Source of the DNA: Anthoceros angustus
Taxonomy: Eukaryota; Streptophyta; Anthocerotopsida; Anthocerotales; Anthocerotaceae
Assembly (NCBI GenBank): GCA_010909165.1
Contig: MU008209.1
Span: 124,001 to 188,000 of the forward strand
Direction of reading: 5' to 3'
DNA length: 64,000 bases
The position numbers and the translations under genes were made by a program. The notes beneath the pieces were generated by a model. That model had not been told where the DNA came from. It saw nothing but the letters and a program-made list of their open reading frames with translations, and did not search any database. Shown here piece after piece: positions 31,641-43,105 of this stretch. How positions within the stretch are numbered: position 1 is the first letter of the stretch; every line of letters starts with the position of its first letter.

Positions 31641-34600
31641 ATGCAGAAGGCGAAGGGCGCACCTTGTACATAGAGTTCTCCTTAGAGCTCGGATCCATGC
31701 GCCTTCAATCCCCACCATCCGCACTTTGTTATTTCGAATTCCATTCCCACCTAGTCGTAGTAGGCGGACTCCCGAAGGACCATTACTTGGATGTCGCTCC
31801 AAGTACTGGAAATTTGAGCCTCATTATCCACATAGTCCACCCCGTGGATCGCGATGTCGTGCATCCTGAATCCGTGGCAGTCATGTTCCACCCATTTGGA
31901 GAGGGTGTCCCGCGCGACGGCGAATGTGAGTAGAGTAATGGCGTTCCTTTGGGGGATACCTCGGGAGATGAGGATTTCATTGGAGGTGCTTTGGCCCTTG
32001 ACGAGACGCATCACGCCGCCCCGGACGGTCTCAAACCACATAGCTTTGAGCGAGGGGTGGAGAGGGTATCCCTCGCGATCTATCGCGACCTATCACGCAA
32101 GCGGCGTGAGGCGGTATCCTCGACGGCGAATGTGAGAGGGCTTATAGTGTTCCCTTGGGGGATGCCACGAGATATGAGGATCTCCTCTGAGGTATTTTGG
32201 CCTTTGAGGAGGCGTATCTTGCCTCCTCGAACGGTTTCAAGCTATCTGATCTTGAGCGATGAGTGTAGAAGGGTCAAGTGTATGATTTTAGAAATGAGGC
32301 CAATTTCCACAGTCTCGAATGCGTTTTTGAGATCTGTAAAGTAGACAAAAACCGCCTTGTGTGCTCGGCGGGTGTGTTTGAGAACCAGGGCAAGGGTGAT
32401 GTTGCCATCGAGGCACCCTGCCACTCCGGGTGTGACTCTTATTTGTATGGTGGACCGGAGGTTGAAGAGGTCTATGTCGTTGTGAGTCGCTACATCAAAT
32501 GAATACCTTCATGAATACTAGGAGCAGCGTGATAAGGCACCACCTCTGAGGTCTGATGAGGGAGCGCCGTGGCCTGGGGCTAGGCGGACGAATCCCACTT
32601 TGTATGTCGGGAAGATGCGACATGAGGTTATTTGGTAGGAGAATACGAGACGTAGCCATTGTGCCAAGCTTGGGGGCAAAGTTTTAGGACTTCATGGAGG
32701 CTGCTTTCGTGCCGGTCCTCGTTCCCTCGTGACGGGGAATGTGAGAGGGCTTATAGTGTTCACTTGGTGGATGCCACGAGATATGAGGATCTCCTCGAGG
32801 TGTTTTGGCCTTTGAGGAGGCGTATCTTCCTCCTCGATCGGTTTCAAGCTATCGATCTTGAGAGATGAGTGTAGAGGAGTCAAGTGTATGATTTTGGAAA
32901 TGAGGCCAATTTCCACGATCCGAATCGTTCTTGAGATCATAAAGTGGATAAAAACCGCCTTGTGTGCTCGGGTGTGTTTGAGAACCAAGACAAGGGTGAT
33001 GTTGCCATCGAGGCACCCGCCACTCCGTGTGACTCTTATTTGTATGGTGGATCGGAGGTTGAGGCGGTCTGGAGTCGTTGTGAGTCGCTCCATGGTGGGA
33101 AGACCTTCATGAATCTGGCGGCGTGATAGGCGCCAACTCGAGGTCGATGATGGGGTAGTGGCTTGGGGGCTAGGCGGACGATTCCCACTATGTCGGGAAG
33201 ATGCGGCATGAGGTTATTTGGTAGGAGAATACGAGACGTAGCCATTGTGCCAAGCTTGGGGGGCAAAGTTTTAGGACTTCATAAGAGAGCTGCTCGTACC
33301 CCGGTCCTAGTTTCCCATCCCCCTTTCTGGATACATGTGGAGATCTCTTTAAGAGTTGGTGTGAAGGCCGGTTCTAAGGGCCCTTCACGGCTCCAGAGAT
33401 CTTGTAGTATTGTCTCGGCTGCAACGCCCTGGGGGGTGAAACCGACGGGGAAGGGGGTGAGCTCCTTCTCGATGCAGTCTTGACCTTGACATTCGCCACC
33501 CAATATTCGCAAGAGTGGCCATGTCGCCTCTAGTTCGGGTTTGTTGACGGCCCTAGAAACCATTGTGGAACACCGCGGTCTTGCTAGTATCTCGTTTATA
33601 CGGATCGGGGACTCGTTTGAAGGAGCGAGTTCGGATCTCGTCCTAGGAGGTTACCTTGAGGCATTGAGAGGGCCAATGTTTGGTATTGCGAGTATCTTCG
33701 TGCTAGGTCATTGAGTAGAGGCGGACCTTGAGCTCGAGGAGCTCCATGGTGGTGTAGTCGGCCGAGTTCCTTTGCAAGCGTCTCCATAAAGCATTTGATC
33801 ATCGAAGGAGGCTTGTGACTTGTTTTCAGCTTCCAACATTGTTGGTCGTGCGCGTGAGGCGATAGGAGAAGGTGAACCCTTACACTTTCGTTCCAGTGGC
33901 TCTAGTGCCAACTCCCCAATGCGGGCTCGAGAGGGTGTGAGGCGTCGGTAGCAGGACACATGAGTACCCTCTTCTTTTGTTGAGTGTGTCGAGCGATCCA
34001 TCTCTCTTTTCAAGACGGACAGGGAGAGCCTCGGCCATGGGAAGGGGCTGGCGAGGTGGTCATTGGTCCAAAGGGGGCTCAAGGTCCTAGGCCTTGAGGC
34101 CTCGTAGCTATATACAATAGGGGCGTAACCTTGGGCGGGGTCCTCCTTGGGGCCTTGCGTGTGGTTGTGATGCCCCACCCTAGGGGGGGGGGAGCGTGTT
34201 GCCTTCTTGCCATCCTTCCCTTATTGCTCTTATCTCGGGGGGGTCCCAAGGACTCAGAACTTGCTTCTCCCCCTTCCTGTCACATTTCTCGATTGGTTAT
34301 GTGTGCAACTCTAAAAGGGCTCTTGTCTTGGCTGGTCGGGAGTCCAGGGGGTTTCGGGTCTTGGTTGTGGGAGCTTGAGTCTTGACCCCTTTCTCCCTTC
34401 CTTCAACTTTCATCATCTATGCTTTTTGGGGCGGTTCGTCCTTCCTCCGAGTGTGGAGTCATGTTCTGGTCTTGCCTGGGGGGCAAGCTGCATCCTTACC
34501 CCCTGTTTGAGCACATTTCTCGATTGTTCTAGTGTCTCATATGTTTTAATAGGAGATCCTTGTTATGAGTAGTCACCCTAGATTGTTTGGGCCATCTTAC

Positions 34601-34770
34601 TGTGGGAGGGAAGGGGACTTCTCCCCTTCACTCTTATCCCAACGGTGGTTCCATGTTAAGTAGTTCGGGAGACTGAGTGCGAAGCCTTGGCGCCATGTCC
34701 CGAAGAGTGTGCAAGCAGGCTAGGCTTGGAAGAGTGCACTTCTCTCCCCCGGGCGGGTGGGTGAACAATC
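31641..34770 (-). mobile_element. LINE-type retrotransposon remnant D
   Basis: Minus strand. Near 32,000-31,750 one frame reads HPSLKAMWFETVRGG, then ILISRGIP (motif B), a frame change, PLTFAVARDTLSKWVEH, and GVDYVDNEAQI (motif C). The catalytic YxDD is YVDN, so the second aspartate is lost. Motif A-type sequence (AVFVYFTDLKNAFETVEIG) is at 32,424-32,242. N-terminal LINE sequence extends to the palindrome near 34,770. All frames are broken. Confidence 0.75.
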
Positions 34771-34791
34771 CAATTCGATTGTTCACCCACC
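34756..34791. repeat. Perfect 15-bp-arm palindrome at head-to-head LINE junction, unit 4
   Basis: Identical arms and spacer to the palindrome of unit 3: GGTGGGTGAACAATC (34,756-34,770) and its complement (34,777-34,791). Confidence 0.95.
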
Positions 34792-37260
34792 AATAGAGCA
34801 TTTGGGTTTAGGCCGTCGTGAGGCAGTCGGGTTAGGCGCCTGCCTAGCCGCACCGATTGAACCATTCCAACTCTGAGTCGGGAGTTCCGATTCCCGGCAA
34901 TGATATACACTTGGTCTACTCCGCTCCCTTGGCCGGTGGTCTCGTTTCGGGACGAGCTAACTCACGCTGCGCAGGGTTTACCCGATCGAGGGAGAGAGGT
35001 GTACTCTCCCAAGCCTAGCCTGCTAACACACTTTTCGGGACACAGCGCCAAGGCTCCGCACTAAGTCTCCCGAACCTTTCAACTCGGAACCAAAGCTAGA
35101 ACAGAGGGAAAGGGGAGAAGTCCCCTTCCCTCTCACACTAAGATACCCTAAATAGTCTAAATTGCACGAACTGGTTCTCCATCGATACACACGGACCCTT
35201 GGATACATCGAAATGTGCTAAGAATTGGAGGCAAGAATGCGACACCCCAAGACCCGAAGGTGGACTACGGAGTCCACACCTAGTTGGAAGAAGAACCTCC
35301 CACGAGACACAGATCGAGAAATGTGCTAAACCGGGGCAAGAATCGACACCCCAAAGACCTCAAAAGGCGATCCTTGGGAATCCACACCTAGTCGGAAGAT
35401 GAACCTCCCATGAGAGGCATGGATCGAGAAATGTGCTAAGAGAGGGGCAAGAATCGACACCCCAAAGACCTCAAGGTGGACTACGGCAGGAGTCCACACC
35501 TAGTTGGAAGATGAACCTCCCACGAGACATGAGCAGAAATGCAAAGCAGGGAGGCAAGAATCGGCTTGCACCCCAAGACCCCAAAAGGCCGGACTCGCAG
35601 GCGTCCACACCTAGTCGGAAGATGAACCTCCCACGAGGCATGAATCGAAATGTGCCGAATGGGAGGAGGGCCAGACTTAAGGTCTCACGACCAAGACCAG
35701 CACCCCCCTTGGATCCCCACACAGCTAGGACAAGAGACCCTTGGAGATGCACAAAAGCCAGCAGAAATGTGCGGGAGGAGAGACAAGTCCCGAGGTCTCA
35801 CGACCAAGACCCCTCCCTCCCCGTCGCCCCCTCCTCCCCTCCCAGGTCGAGAGCACCAAGGAAAGGGAGACAAGATGGTTGCTCACCCCGCCCCCATCTT
35901 TGGGGCACCACGTCCACACAGGACTTAAGGGAGGACCCGCCCATGGTCACACCTATTGTATATGGCCGGAGGTCGTGGGGCTGAACCGCGAGCCTTTGGA
36001 GCCAAGATACCCGTTCCCAGTGATTGCACCACTCAAAAAGCTTGCTATGCTCCTATCCGTCTACTAGATGTTTGTCGGAAAGGCCCCCCAGGGAGGCTGC
36101 CTAAGACCCTAACGCATTGATCAAACCAAGGAACTCCCGATAGGGAGGAGGAGAGTGATTCACCACTCCACACAAACTCCGAAGTGCGCTGCTATCAATA
36201 CTAGCGGGGACTCCCTCTTGGCCTCCCATTCAAGCGTGGAGACCCATGGCGGAAGGCGTGCGACCAAGGAAAACGTGAGAATGAGGCCATCCGATGACCG
36301 TCTCTCCTTGACTCGGCGTTCGGTCCACTCGCTCCTAAGTGCTTGTGAGGCCCCGCCTCCCCTTTCTCCCAAGGTAGAGGAGAGGGAGAAATCTTGGTAC
36401 ATCCGCCTCGTGTCCCTAGGACCCACCCTTGGGAGACATCCATCGATGTCGACAGCTGGGGCGGGATAGGTGGAACCCATGCAACTCCTCATGACGACCA
36501 TGGACCAAGCCCGAACCCTTTGAAAGGCACCCGAGGTCACAGCCGGGGGCCGTGCCAAAGCCAATAGTGCGGGGATCAGATACTAACTCACATAGACGGT
36601 TGAACAGGGCCACCTTGACTCCCATCGAACGAGGAAATGCCTTCGCAAGGGAGAGGCCTGCGCCTTAAGTGAGTGCGCCACGAAAGTGAACCCAGCGCAT
36701 CCGTTCCCTATCCCGCCCAAAGGTAGCCGGTCCAAGTGGCCTTCACGGTGTCAAAACCCAAAGGTATCTCCGAGGAGTTTACAGGCAAGCCGTCCCGGGT
36801 CGGCATGGGACACCCAGAAGGTGGCACTAGGCACCCCTAGAAGCCTATTTCACTTTCGATGGGGCAAGCATCCGAGGACAACCTACCCACAAAAAGTCGC
36901 GGTCGCGGAGGACGGAGCTAAACCGGGGTGTCGGGGCAAGCAGCCCAGGTCCCTAAGCGGCTGCCGTTCGCATTCCACTCTTGCTAGTTTGGCGCGGACG
37001 AGTCAATGATGGGATCTTGGCGATCGGAAGCTGCCACTTGTGACGGACGATTAAGTCCAAGGTCTTGACTAAATAGAGCCCATGTCCGCCTTAGCACAAG
37101 TCGGGTCAGCAATTGGCCGTCTCGAGTGCGGCCTTGCACTCCTCGTGAGGCTTCTTCCCTCCGGCGGCGATGGGGAGGGACGCTAACTAGCGGGACCTGG
37201 ATAGAGCGGTGTTGCAGCGGGTTAAACATGCCGAAAGGCATCCACCATAGCATAACGCCA
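34777..37260 (+). mobile_element. Inverted LINE relative, unit 4 (longest version)
   Basis: Counterpart of 21,514-23,955 with many more small deletions. It continues about 200 bp beyond the agtccaagg point where the unit 3 copy is cut, and joins the ordinary unit at a gaagagttgataaaactcttc hairpin around 37,281-37,303. No recognisable domain or intact ORF. Confidence 0.65.
35205..35650. repeat. ~110-bp tandem monomers in the inverted LINE, unit 4
   Basis: Same monomer as at 21,952-22,440. The cgagaaatgtgctaa block recurs near 35,207, 35,313, 35,423, 35,532 and 35,645. The period is shorter than in unit 3 because each monomer has lost about ten bases. Confidence 0.85.
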
Positions 37261-37399
37261 GGATTGATACAGAATGATGCGAAGAGTTGATAAAACTCTT
37301 CGTATCATTGGACTCTGATTGTTAATCATTCCGAGAGAATAAAATTCGTTGCACACGGTTTCTAACGTCATAACGTTTGTGGATTGGAATATGTCAACA

Positions 37400-37720
37400 A
37401 GGTGCAACAGCAAACATGGCTCCATCAATGTGATGTAGTGTGACTTTGTCAAGGCCCGAAATAAGAATGTGAAGTGCAAGCCTGTCTTGTTTGATTCAAG
37501 AGTCGAGAGCGGAAGAAGGACTAGAAGGCCGTTGTACAATGCCATCCACTATGCCAAGCAAGTCACGAGTGTTGAGCATGGAGCAGCGTCGCTTGCTCCA
37601 TATCTCAAACTTTGTCTTAGTCAAATAGTCTTTTCTTTGAATTCAGAAGTAAAATTCATATAATTAATAATTGGTGTAGGTGGCATCGTCATAGGAGAGG
37701 ACGTCGATGCCATTGTTCTG
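37400..37720 (-). mobile_element. Ty1/copia gag N-terminal remnant, unit 4
   Basis: Minus-strand frame 37,545-37,222 (107 residues) includes STLESNKTGLHFTF and ALTKSHYITLMEPCLLL. Only one copy of the AT-rich 108-bp block is present, against two in units 1-3. Confidence 0.6.
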
Positions 37721-38110
37721 ATGATCAAGCTATAATACGATAATATAAAAGAAGGAATAACGGCTGTAAGTTATGACTGTAGCCGAGAGGGCGTCTAATA
37801 TAGTTATATAAAAAAGCTTGATAAGCAAAATTACTATGAAACAAAGATTAAAGTCAAATAGCCCAGTGAACTATGCCACGATCACTTGGGGCAAAGATTG
37901 TAGCAAAGTGCTGAACTGCGTGAGCAGCTGATTGCACCAACTCGGAGAGCTGATGAAGATGATCCCAAAGATGACGACACTCCAATTGGAATGTTCAACT
38001 CTTGAGCAGTAGCACTTGCTTGCTCATAAAGATAGCGCTGAGTGGCGATGTTGTCAAATAGTCATTCCAATGGATGGATCAAAAAGAGACGTTGCTATGA
38101 ACGCTTAGCT

Positions 38111-38144
<34 letters not shown>

Positions 38145-38396
38145 AATACGTCTAGCTTCAAATTCCGAAAAACTAAAGGATCAATAGGCCATGCTTTCGT
38201 AGTTTGAATTCGTACTGAAAATCAAAATCAAATGAGCTTTTACCCTTTTGTTCCATACGAGATTTCTATTTTCGTTGAGCTCAAAAGGATTTCTATCTTA
38301 GGACACCTCGTTGGTCCGATTTGGCTGGCGCGACACATGTGTTCGGCACATATGTTAAAAGATAACGCGCAAGAAGCACGCCTTAAGATCGGAAGC

Positions 38397-38580
38397 GGGG
38401 GCAAAGCCCCGCCTCCACCTCATGGAATAAATAAAATAACCTTTGAAAGTAGTGTTAAGGGGGCAAAGCCCCGCCTCCACCTCATGGAATAAATAAAATA
38501 ACGTTAAAAGTAGTGTTAAGGGGGCAAAGCCCCGCTCCACCTCATGAAATAAATAAAATAACGTTAAAAGTAGTGGTATT
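38397..38580 (+). promoter_or_regulatory. Three-copy 62-bp hairpin repeat in the BAHD promoter
   Basis: Monomers start at 38,397, 38,459 and 38,520, each with GGGGGCAAAGCCCC (a 4-5 bp GC stem) followed by an AATAAATAAAATAACGTT tract. The array ends about 450 bp before the ATG of the intact BAHD gene. Units 1-3 have two monomers. A regulatory role is inference from position only. A TATA-like ttttatatta lies at about 38,657. Confidence 0.6.
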
Positions 38581-39027
38581 TCACTTGCGCCTACGGCCCA
38601 CTTATTCTACACCTCTTAAAGTCATTTCGCAATGATTGGATGCCGCCATGCCTTCGTTTTATATTACCCTGTGAGCTCAAGGGTTTTCAGAGACGGCGCC
38701 TGTTGGGAATACCCTGCAAGAGGACGACCTACTTTGCGCACTAGCATAAGAACGTCCAATCGTTGGACCGGAAACCGCGGTGAAACCACGGGAGAAACTA
38801 GGGAGAGGCAACTTCGAATACGTTAACAGGGAAACTACGAAGAGGCATGGGAGAGAGACCAAATCAGAAACGTGCCACAGGAACTTCGTGGAATAACAGG
38901 ACGGACAGACGGACACGACGGAGGAGAGCTTACAAATTGCAGCCTAGCAAGTGTAGGAAGGAGGAGATTGAATTGCAGAGTGCATCATTCATCGCTGCAG
39001 ATCGAGCCGCCGATCGGAGCGGACAAC

Positions 39028-40608
39028 ATGACGCGCATCAACTACTTCGCGGAGCCAGCTGAATCGGAGGCCAATGCACTCCGTTTCACGCACCGGGAGG
39101 TGTGCTACGTTGCGCCAGAGAAGCCGTCTGAGGTTGAGCAGATTCCTCTCACCAATCTCGACCTTCTGATGCCAGAGATGTGGGTGCCCGTCGTCCTCTT
39201 CTTCGCGAACAGAGCGCAAACTGCCGACAAGTTCCAAGAGCTGGTGCAGGAGCTCAAGAGCTCGCTGGCCAAGGTGTTGGTCGCCTTCTATCCCATGGCC
39301 GGACGAATTGTGTACCCTGACTCCACTGCCGAACGCCCGCACTTCTTGTGCAACGACGAAGGAGTGCCGTTCACGGAGGCGTGGATCGACGCCGAGATGA
39401 AGGATTTCTTCGGAGACCAAAACTTCAAGCCTCAGCCGCAGCTCTCGGGGATGAAGGCGGTTCTGGACCACTACAATCCGCGCTATGCTCCGGCGGTTGC
39501 CATCCAGGTGACTTGAATGTTTGCAAATCTGCCCTACCTGCTGCCAGCTGCCAGCTGCATCCATGGCATCCAATGTGTTCCCCCTCCGGCATTCCCTTCT
39601 CCGACCTCGCGCGTTGCTTTGCAGGTGACCTACTTCCAGAAGTGCGGGGGAGTGGCTGTGCAAGTCACGTGGAGCCACACGGCGGCTGACGGCTTCTCCG
39701 GATTCCATTTCTTCGGGTCCTGGGCCGAGATGACGCGGAAGGGAGACATCTCCCTGGCTCCGGATCACCGCAGGGAGCTCTTCCTCCCCCGAAACCCTCC
39801 CAAGTTTGATGACTCTCTGACGGGAGTGCGCATTGCTCCAGCCAACGAGAACTTCCGTGAGCTCGGAAACCAAGCTTTGTTCTTGTTTCCCGTTTCGAAG
39901 GAACAAACAGAGAAGATCAAGCAGGAAGCAATGTCCGCCATAGCCGGGAACGGAGAAGCAGAATCGGAGAAACCCTTCCCGCCGTATGTGACTACGGCCG
40001 ACTCTGTGTCCGCTTACATCTGGCAGAGAATCATACGAGCGCGCGGCTTGGATGCCAAGCACAAGGTGCGCTTCATGACCTTCGTGGACGGTAGAAAGCG
40101 GTTTCTGCCATCGCCGGAGAAAGCTTCCTCGTCGCTGCCACACAATGCCTACTTCGGAAACTTCGTGTGCTTTGCCGGCGCAACCACCACGGCCGGAGCT
40201 CTGCTCTCCAAGCCACTCGCTTTCTCGGCCGCTCTGATCCACGAGGCCGTGTCCTCAGTCACCAGTATTGAGCGATACCGCGCAACCATTGATTTCTCGG
40301 AAGCCCATGGAAGAGACCGGGTGGTGATCGGGAACAAGGATAGCGTCAGATTCAATCACGGGGAAGAAGGAGACTGGGTCTCTGAGTGCATTTCCTCCTG
40401 GTGGAGCCCTGGGTTCGTGATCTACGGCCTTGATTTCGGCTGGGGCCCCCCCGACTACGGAGCAAGGAACGGCATTCTTCCAGTCGAGTTTGGTGGTGCA
40501 TTCAATGTCATTCCTAGCAACACGGCCCCAGGGGACATCACCGTGTTTCTAAGTCTTGAACACGAGACAATGCCAAGCTTTCAAGCAAGCTTTCTCAGGT
40601 CTTATTAG
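39028..40608 (+). CDS. BAHD (HXXXD-type) acyltransferase, HCT/spermidine hydroxycinnamoyl transferase-like
   Basis: Two exons: 39,028-39,507 and 39,625-40,608, with a 117-bp GT-AG intron (CCAG|GTGACT ... TTGCAG|GTGACC), giving 487 residues. Transfers an acyl group from a CoA thioester to an alcohol or amine in the cytosol; plant relatives act on hydroxycinnamoyl-CoA. Seen: N-terminal MTRINYFAEP, VLVAFYPMAGRI typical of the family, the catalytic HTAADG (His about 178), and the structural DFGWG at about 430. Length is slightly above the usual 430-460. No in-frame upstream ATG, so the start is secure. The acyl acceptor cannot be deduced. It is the only intact copy; its promoter and first 28 codons recur three times upstream. 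Confidence 0.92.
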
Positions 40609-40706
40609 AGATGAGGATTCAGGATGAAATTTGGAACACAAGGATTCATGGCGGCTGTGACTGAGACATGTCCTAATTTCTATAAAGAAGGAGGACATGA
40701 CCACGG

Positions 40707-41589
40707 CTAGTACCTGCTCACTCCATTCACTTGTTGTGTGCCGAAGGTGTCTTCGTCCCCGTCCTTGATCTTCCTCCTCCTTTCTTTGATCATCTGGCTG
40801 TAGGCCTGCAGTTATGATCATTCACACATTCCACACTGTCAAATCACCATCAACGTAAGCATCCAGCAGCCCCACAGTGACGTCTTGCTGCTCAAGCAAC
40901 TGACCAGAGGATAGGAGTAGAGAAATATCCACCACCACGCAGAGATGACAAGCGACAGGATTCCTGTGACAATGGGAGCTTCGAACAGGCTCCATGATCC
41001 AGCGATGGCAATTGCTCCTGTGAGAAGGATTGTCCAAGGCTGGCACCTGCAAGTGCAGCACACAGAATACATTAGTACAAAAACCGAAGGATAAAGGCTC
41101 CATTTTCGAAGGGTTTAGGGTTTAAGAAAGCAACCAGCGCGGCAGCAGTAGTGCTGCTGCCGCCGATCGGGAGCAGATGGTGCCCAGTGTGCACATGGAA
41201 ACCAGGCATCTGATGCAAGAAGGGAAGCTGAAGAATGCAGAAAGAGCAAGGCAGGATTTTAGTCACCAGGCGGGCTTGGTGTCCCACACGCTCTCGTACT
41301 CCAATGACAGATCCGCCAGGTAGCTCTCCATATCCCGGATCACTCCCTCGTCATCTCTGTTGCTGCCTTTGCCCCCGTTGCTGGCACGCGATCTGGTGCT
41401 GCGGCATGCTGATCCAGGCTGATGCGCGCATCCGAGCAGTATAGCTTTGGCGCGATGCCCGCGGCCCGAGATGGAAGCTTCCCGGAATCTCAGGTGGAGC
41501 AGGGATGGCAAGCGTCCAGCTGCGCTACAACGGACGGGAGGGGAAGAGAAGGCAGCAGGGGAAGCATGGGCCACCTCGAAGGCCGCCAT
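40707..41589 (-). CDS. Plastid-type small membrane protein (WDTKPxWCQPW family, probably DUF6737)
   Basis: Three exons on the minus strand: 41,589-41,267, 41,046-40,905 and 40,805-40,707; introns of 220 and 99 bp with GT-AG ends; 187 residues. The start MAAFEVAHASPAAFSS is followed by an Arg/Ser-rich stretch that fits a chloroplast transit peptide. The mature part has YESVWDTKPAW joined across intron 1 to CQPWTILLTGAIAIAG, then a second hydrophobic segment ending WWWIFLYSYP, then AYSQMIKERRRKIKDG and EDTFG. This order matches a plant and cyanobacterial two-helix protein family; the DUF number is from memory. Function unknown. It converges with the BAHD gene (stops 98 bp apart) and diverges from the gene at 41,859. 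Confidence 0.82.
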
Positions 41590-41858
41590 GGCTTCCCGAA
41601 CTAGGATTCGTCGAATCGAGGTGAAACGCTGTTCCAGCCGAGAACGGAAATTCCTTTGCCTTTCTGTTGCTTCCCGAGTAGCCACTCGAGAAGCTATGGC
41701 GGGTAGTTGCCCAGACCAGCTTCATCCGGCGGCTGTGTATGCGGGTGCCAGCAATTACATGGCGGGCTTTAGGGATGTGTCCTGCACCTGGAATTCATCG
41801 CTCACGGTGCTCCGGGCGCCCGCGGTGAGCGCAGTGAGGCGGTAGCGGAGAGGCGGAG
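41590..41858. promoter_or_regulatory. Shared divergent promoter region
   Basis: Only 269 bp separate the ATG at 41,589 (minus) from the ATG at 41,859 (plus). The interval is not AT-rich and shows no convincing TATA box, as often in divergent TATA-less plant promoters. Both 5'UTRs must fit here unless upstream exons exist. Confidence 0.55.
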
Positions 41859-43105
41859 ATGATGGCTGCGCCCTTCCTGCCGGGATTGGATTTGGAGGAA
41901 GCCGAGGGATGGGCTGTGCAGGAAGCATCCCCGACGCGGCAGCGGAGACGGGAGCCCAGGAGTCGGAGCCGGAAGCCTGCCACGGAAATCAACTTCCTGG
42001 CGCAGCTGGAGCAGCGGGAGTTCCAGCCAGGGCGTGATGAGATTGCTGCCTACGACGAGGTTGAGGTGCAGGAGCCGAAATCCAAGCCGGAGCCCAGCAA
42101 GCGCTCCGGTGCCACCACCGGGAAGAGATCCAAGCCGGAGGCAACTGCGAAGGCTGAAGGAGCTTGTAAGAGGATAAGGCCACCCGCGAAGCGAGCTAAG
42201 CCGCAGGCGGAGGCTCCTCCTGCGGCCCAGCGGCAGCAGAAGGGGGTGCTGCTCATCAGGCCCCAGCCGAAGGCTGTGCGAGGGAAAGGTGCTTCCGCTG
42301 TTGGGCCGGATCCAGCTGCTGGAGATGACTCTGCTACGGAGTCCGAAGGGGAGATGGCGAGGCGGGCTTTGAAATCATCGCTCCCGGAGCAGGGTGGTGG
42401 TGGTGGTGCTGGCAAGAGCAGTAGCAGCACTTCTCATACTGTTTCATCTTCCGGGAATCGTGAAATTTTGAATGACCCGGCTCGGGAACAGGGTATGGTT
42501 TCTGGGCACATGTGGAGCTGTGTTGTGACGGGAGATTGAGCTTGTGATGTGTACTGTACTTGCAGCCTAAGTGAGGATGAGGGTGAGCACGAGCATGAGC
42601 ATCAATGTTTTATCTGACAAAGTTGGTGGTGGTTGTTGAACAGCTATTCTAGAGAGGAAAAAGGTTCTGAAAGCAATTGCTGCTACATTTCGGGACGAAT
42701 GCGTCTTGCTTAGTCGGAAGGTTCTCGCTCATCAGCGGCAGTGGAAGCAGGTTGGTTGGTTGCTTCATCTGTCATCTGTATGTCTTTTGACCGAGTTTCG
42801 TATTAGATTCACGGGACTAGACTGTCTTGTCTTGCTCTACTGATCGCGATGGTCTTGCTATTATCCCATGCGTAGTTGATCTCCCGTATGCTTATCCCTC
42901 TTATCTGATAAAACGGCAGGAACTTCAAACCCCTCATCCTGGTCTTGGGAGTGTGACAACGCTCGGAGATGATGGTGCAAAGGGACAAGCACCAAACTCA
43001 CGAGCAAGGGACAAACGCCCTCCCCCTCCTTCTGCAAGGAAGAAACCTGCGTCAAGGACCATCGTCACGTATGACCCGACCAGGAACCGTATTGCAGAGG
43101 TTTGA
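41859..43105 (+). CDS. Basic, probably nuclear protein of unknown function (three exons)
   Basis: Proposed exons 41,859-42,492, 42,644-42,750 and 42,920-43,105, with 151- and 169-bp GT-AG introns, giving 308 residues. Phases agree at both junctions (1 then 0), and the downstream exons are too short to be seen as long ORFs. The N-terminal two thirds are rich in Lys/Arg/Pro/Ala (RQRRREPRSRSRKPATEINF, KRIRPPAKRAKPQAEAP) and suggest nuclear localisation. Then come a Gly/Ser tract, an amphipathic helix (RKKVLKAIAATFRDECVLLS) and a C-terminus KPASRTIVTYDPTRNRIAEV. No family recognised. Exon 1 alone would read on to a stop at 42,539, so retention of intron 1 would give a 226-residue form. Confidence 0.65.

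Larger units (their letters stand above)
19694..32871. repeat. Tandem segmental duplication, unit 3
   Basis: Third copy and the longest. The extra length against unit 2 is mainly an inverted LINE relative at 21,514-23,955 plus a second partial direct LINE end at 23,956-24,540. The PPR copy here is the least broken of the three. Confidence 0.9.
32872..39110. repeat. Tandem segmental duplication, unit 4 (partial, enters the intact BAHD gene)
   Basis: Fourth copy: LINE remnant, head-to-head inverted LINE, copia gag remnant, AT-rich DNA, hairpin repeat (three monomers instead of two) and BAHD promoter. Homology with units 1-3 stops at 39,110, inside codon 28 of the intact BAHD gene. GRDP and PPR parts are absent. 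This copy is probably nearest to the source of the BAHD promoter fragment. Confidence 0.85.

Noticed and set aside
38989-40242. 417-codon minus-strand ORF opposite the BAHD gene
   Set aside because: It is the antisense of a proven coding region, has no recognisable motif, and crosses the intron of the BAHD gene.
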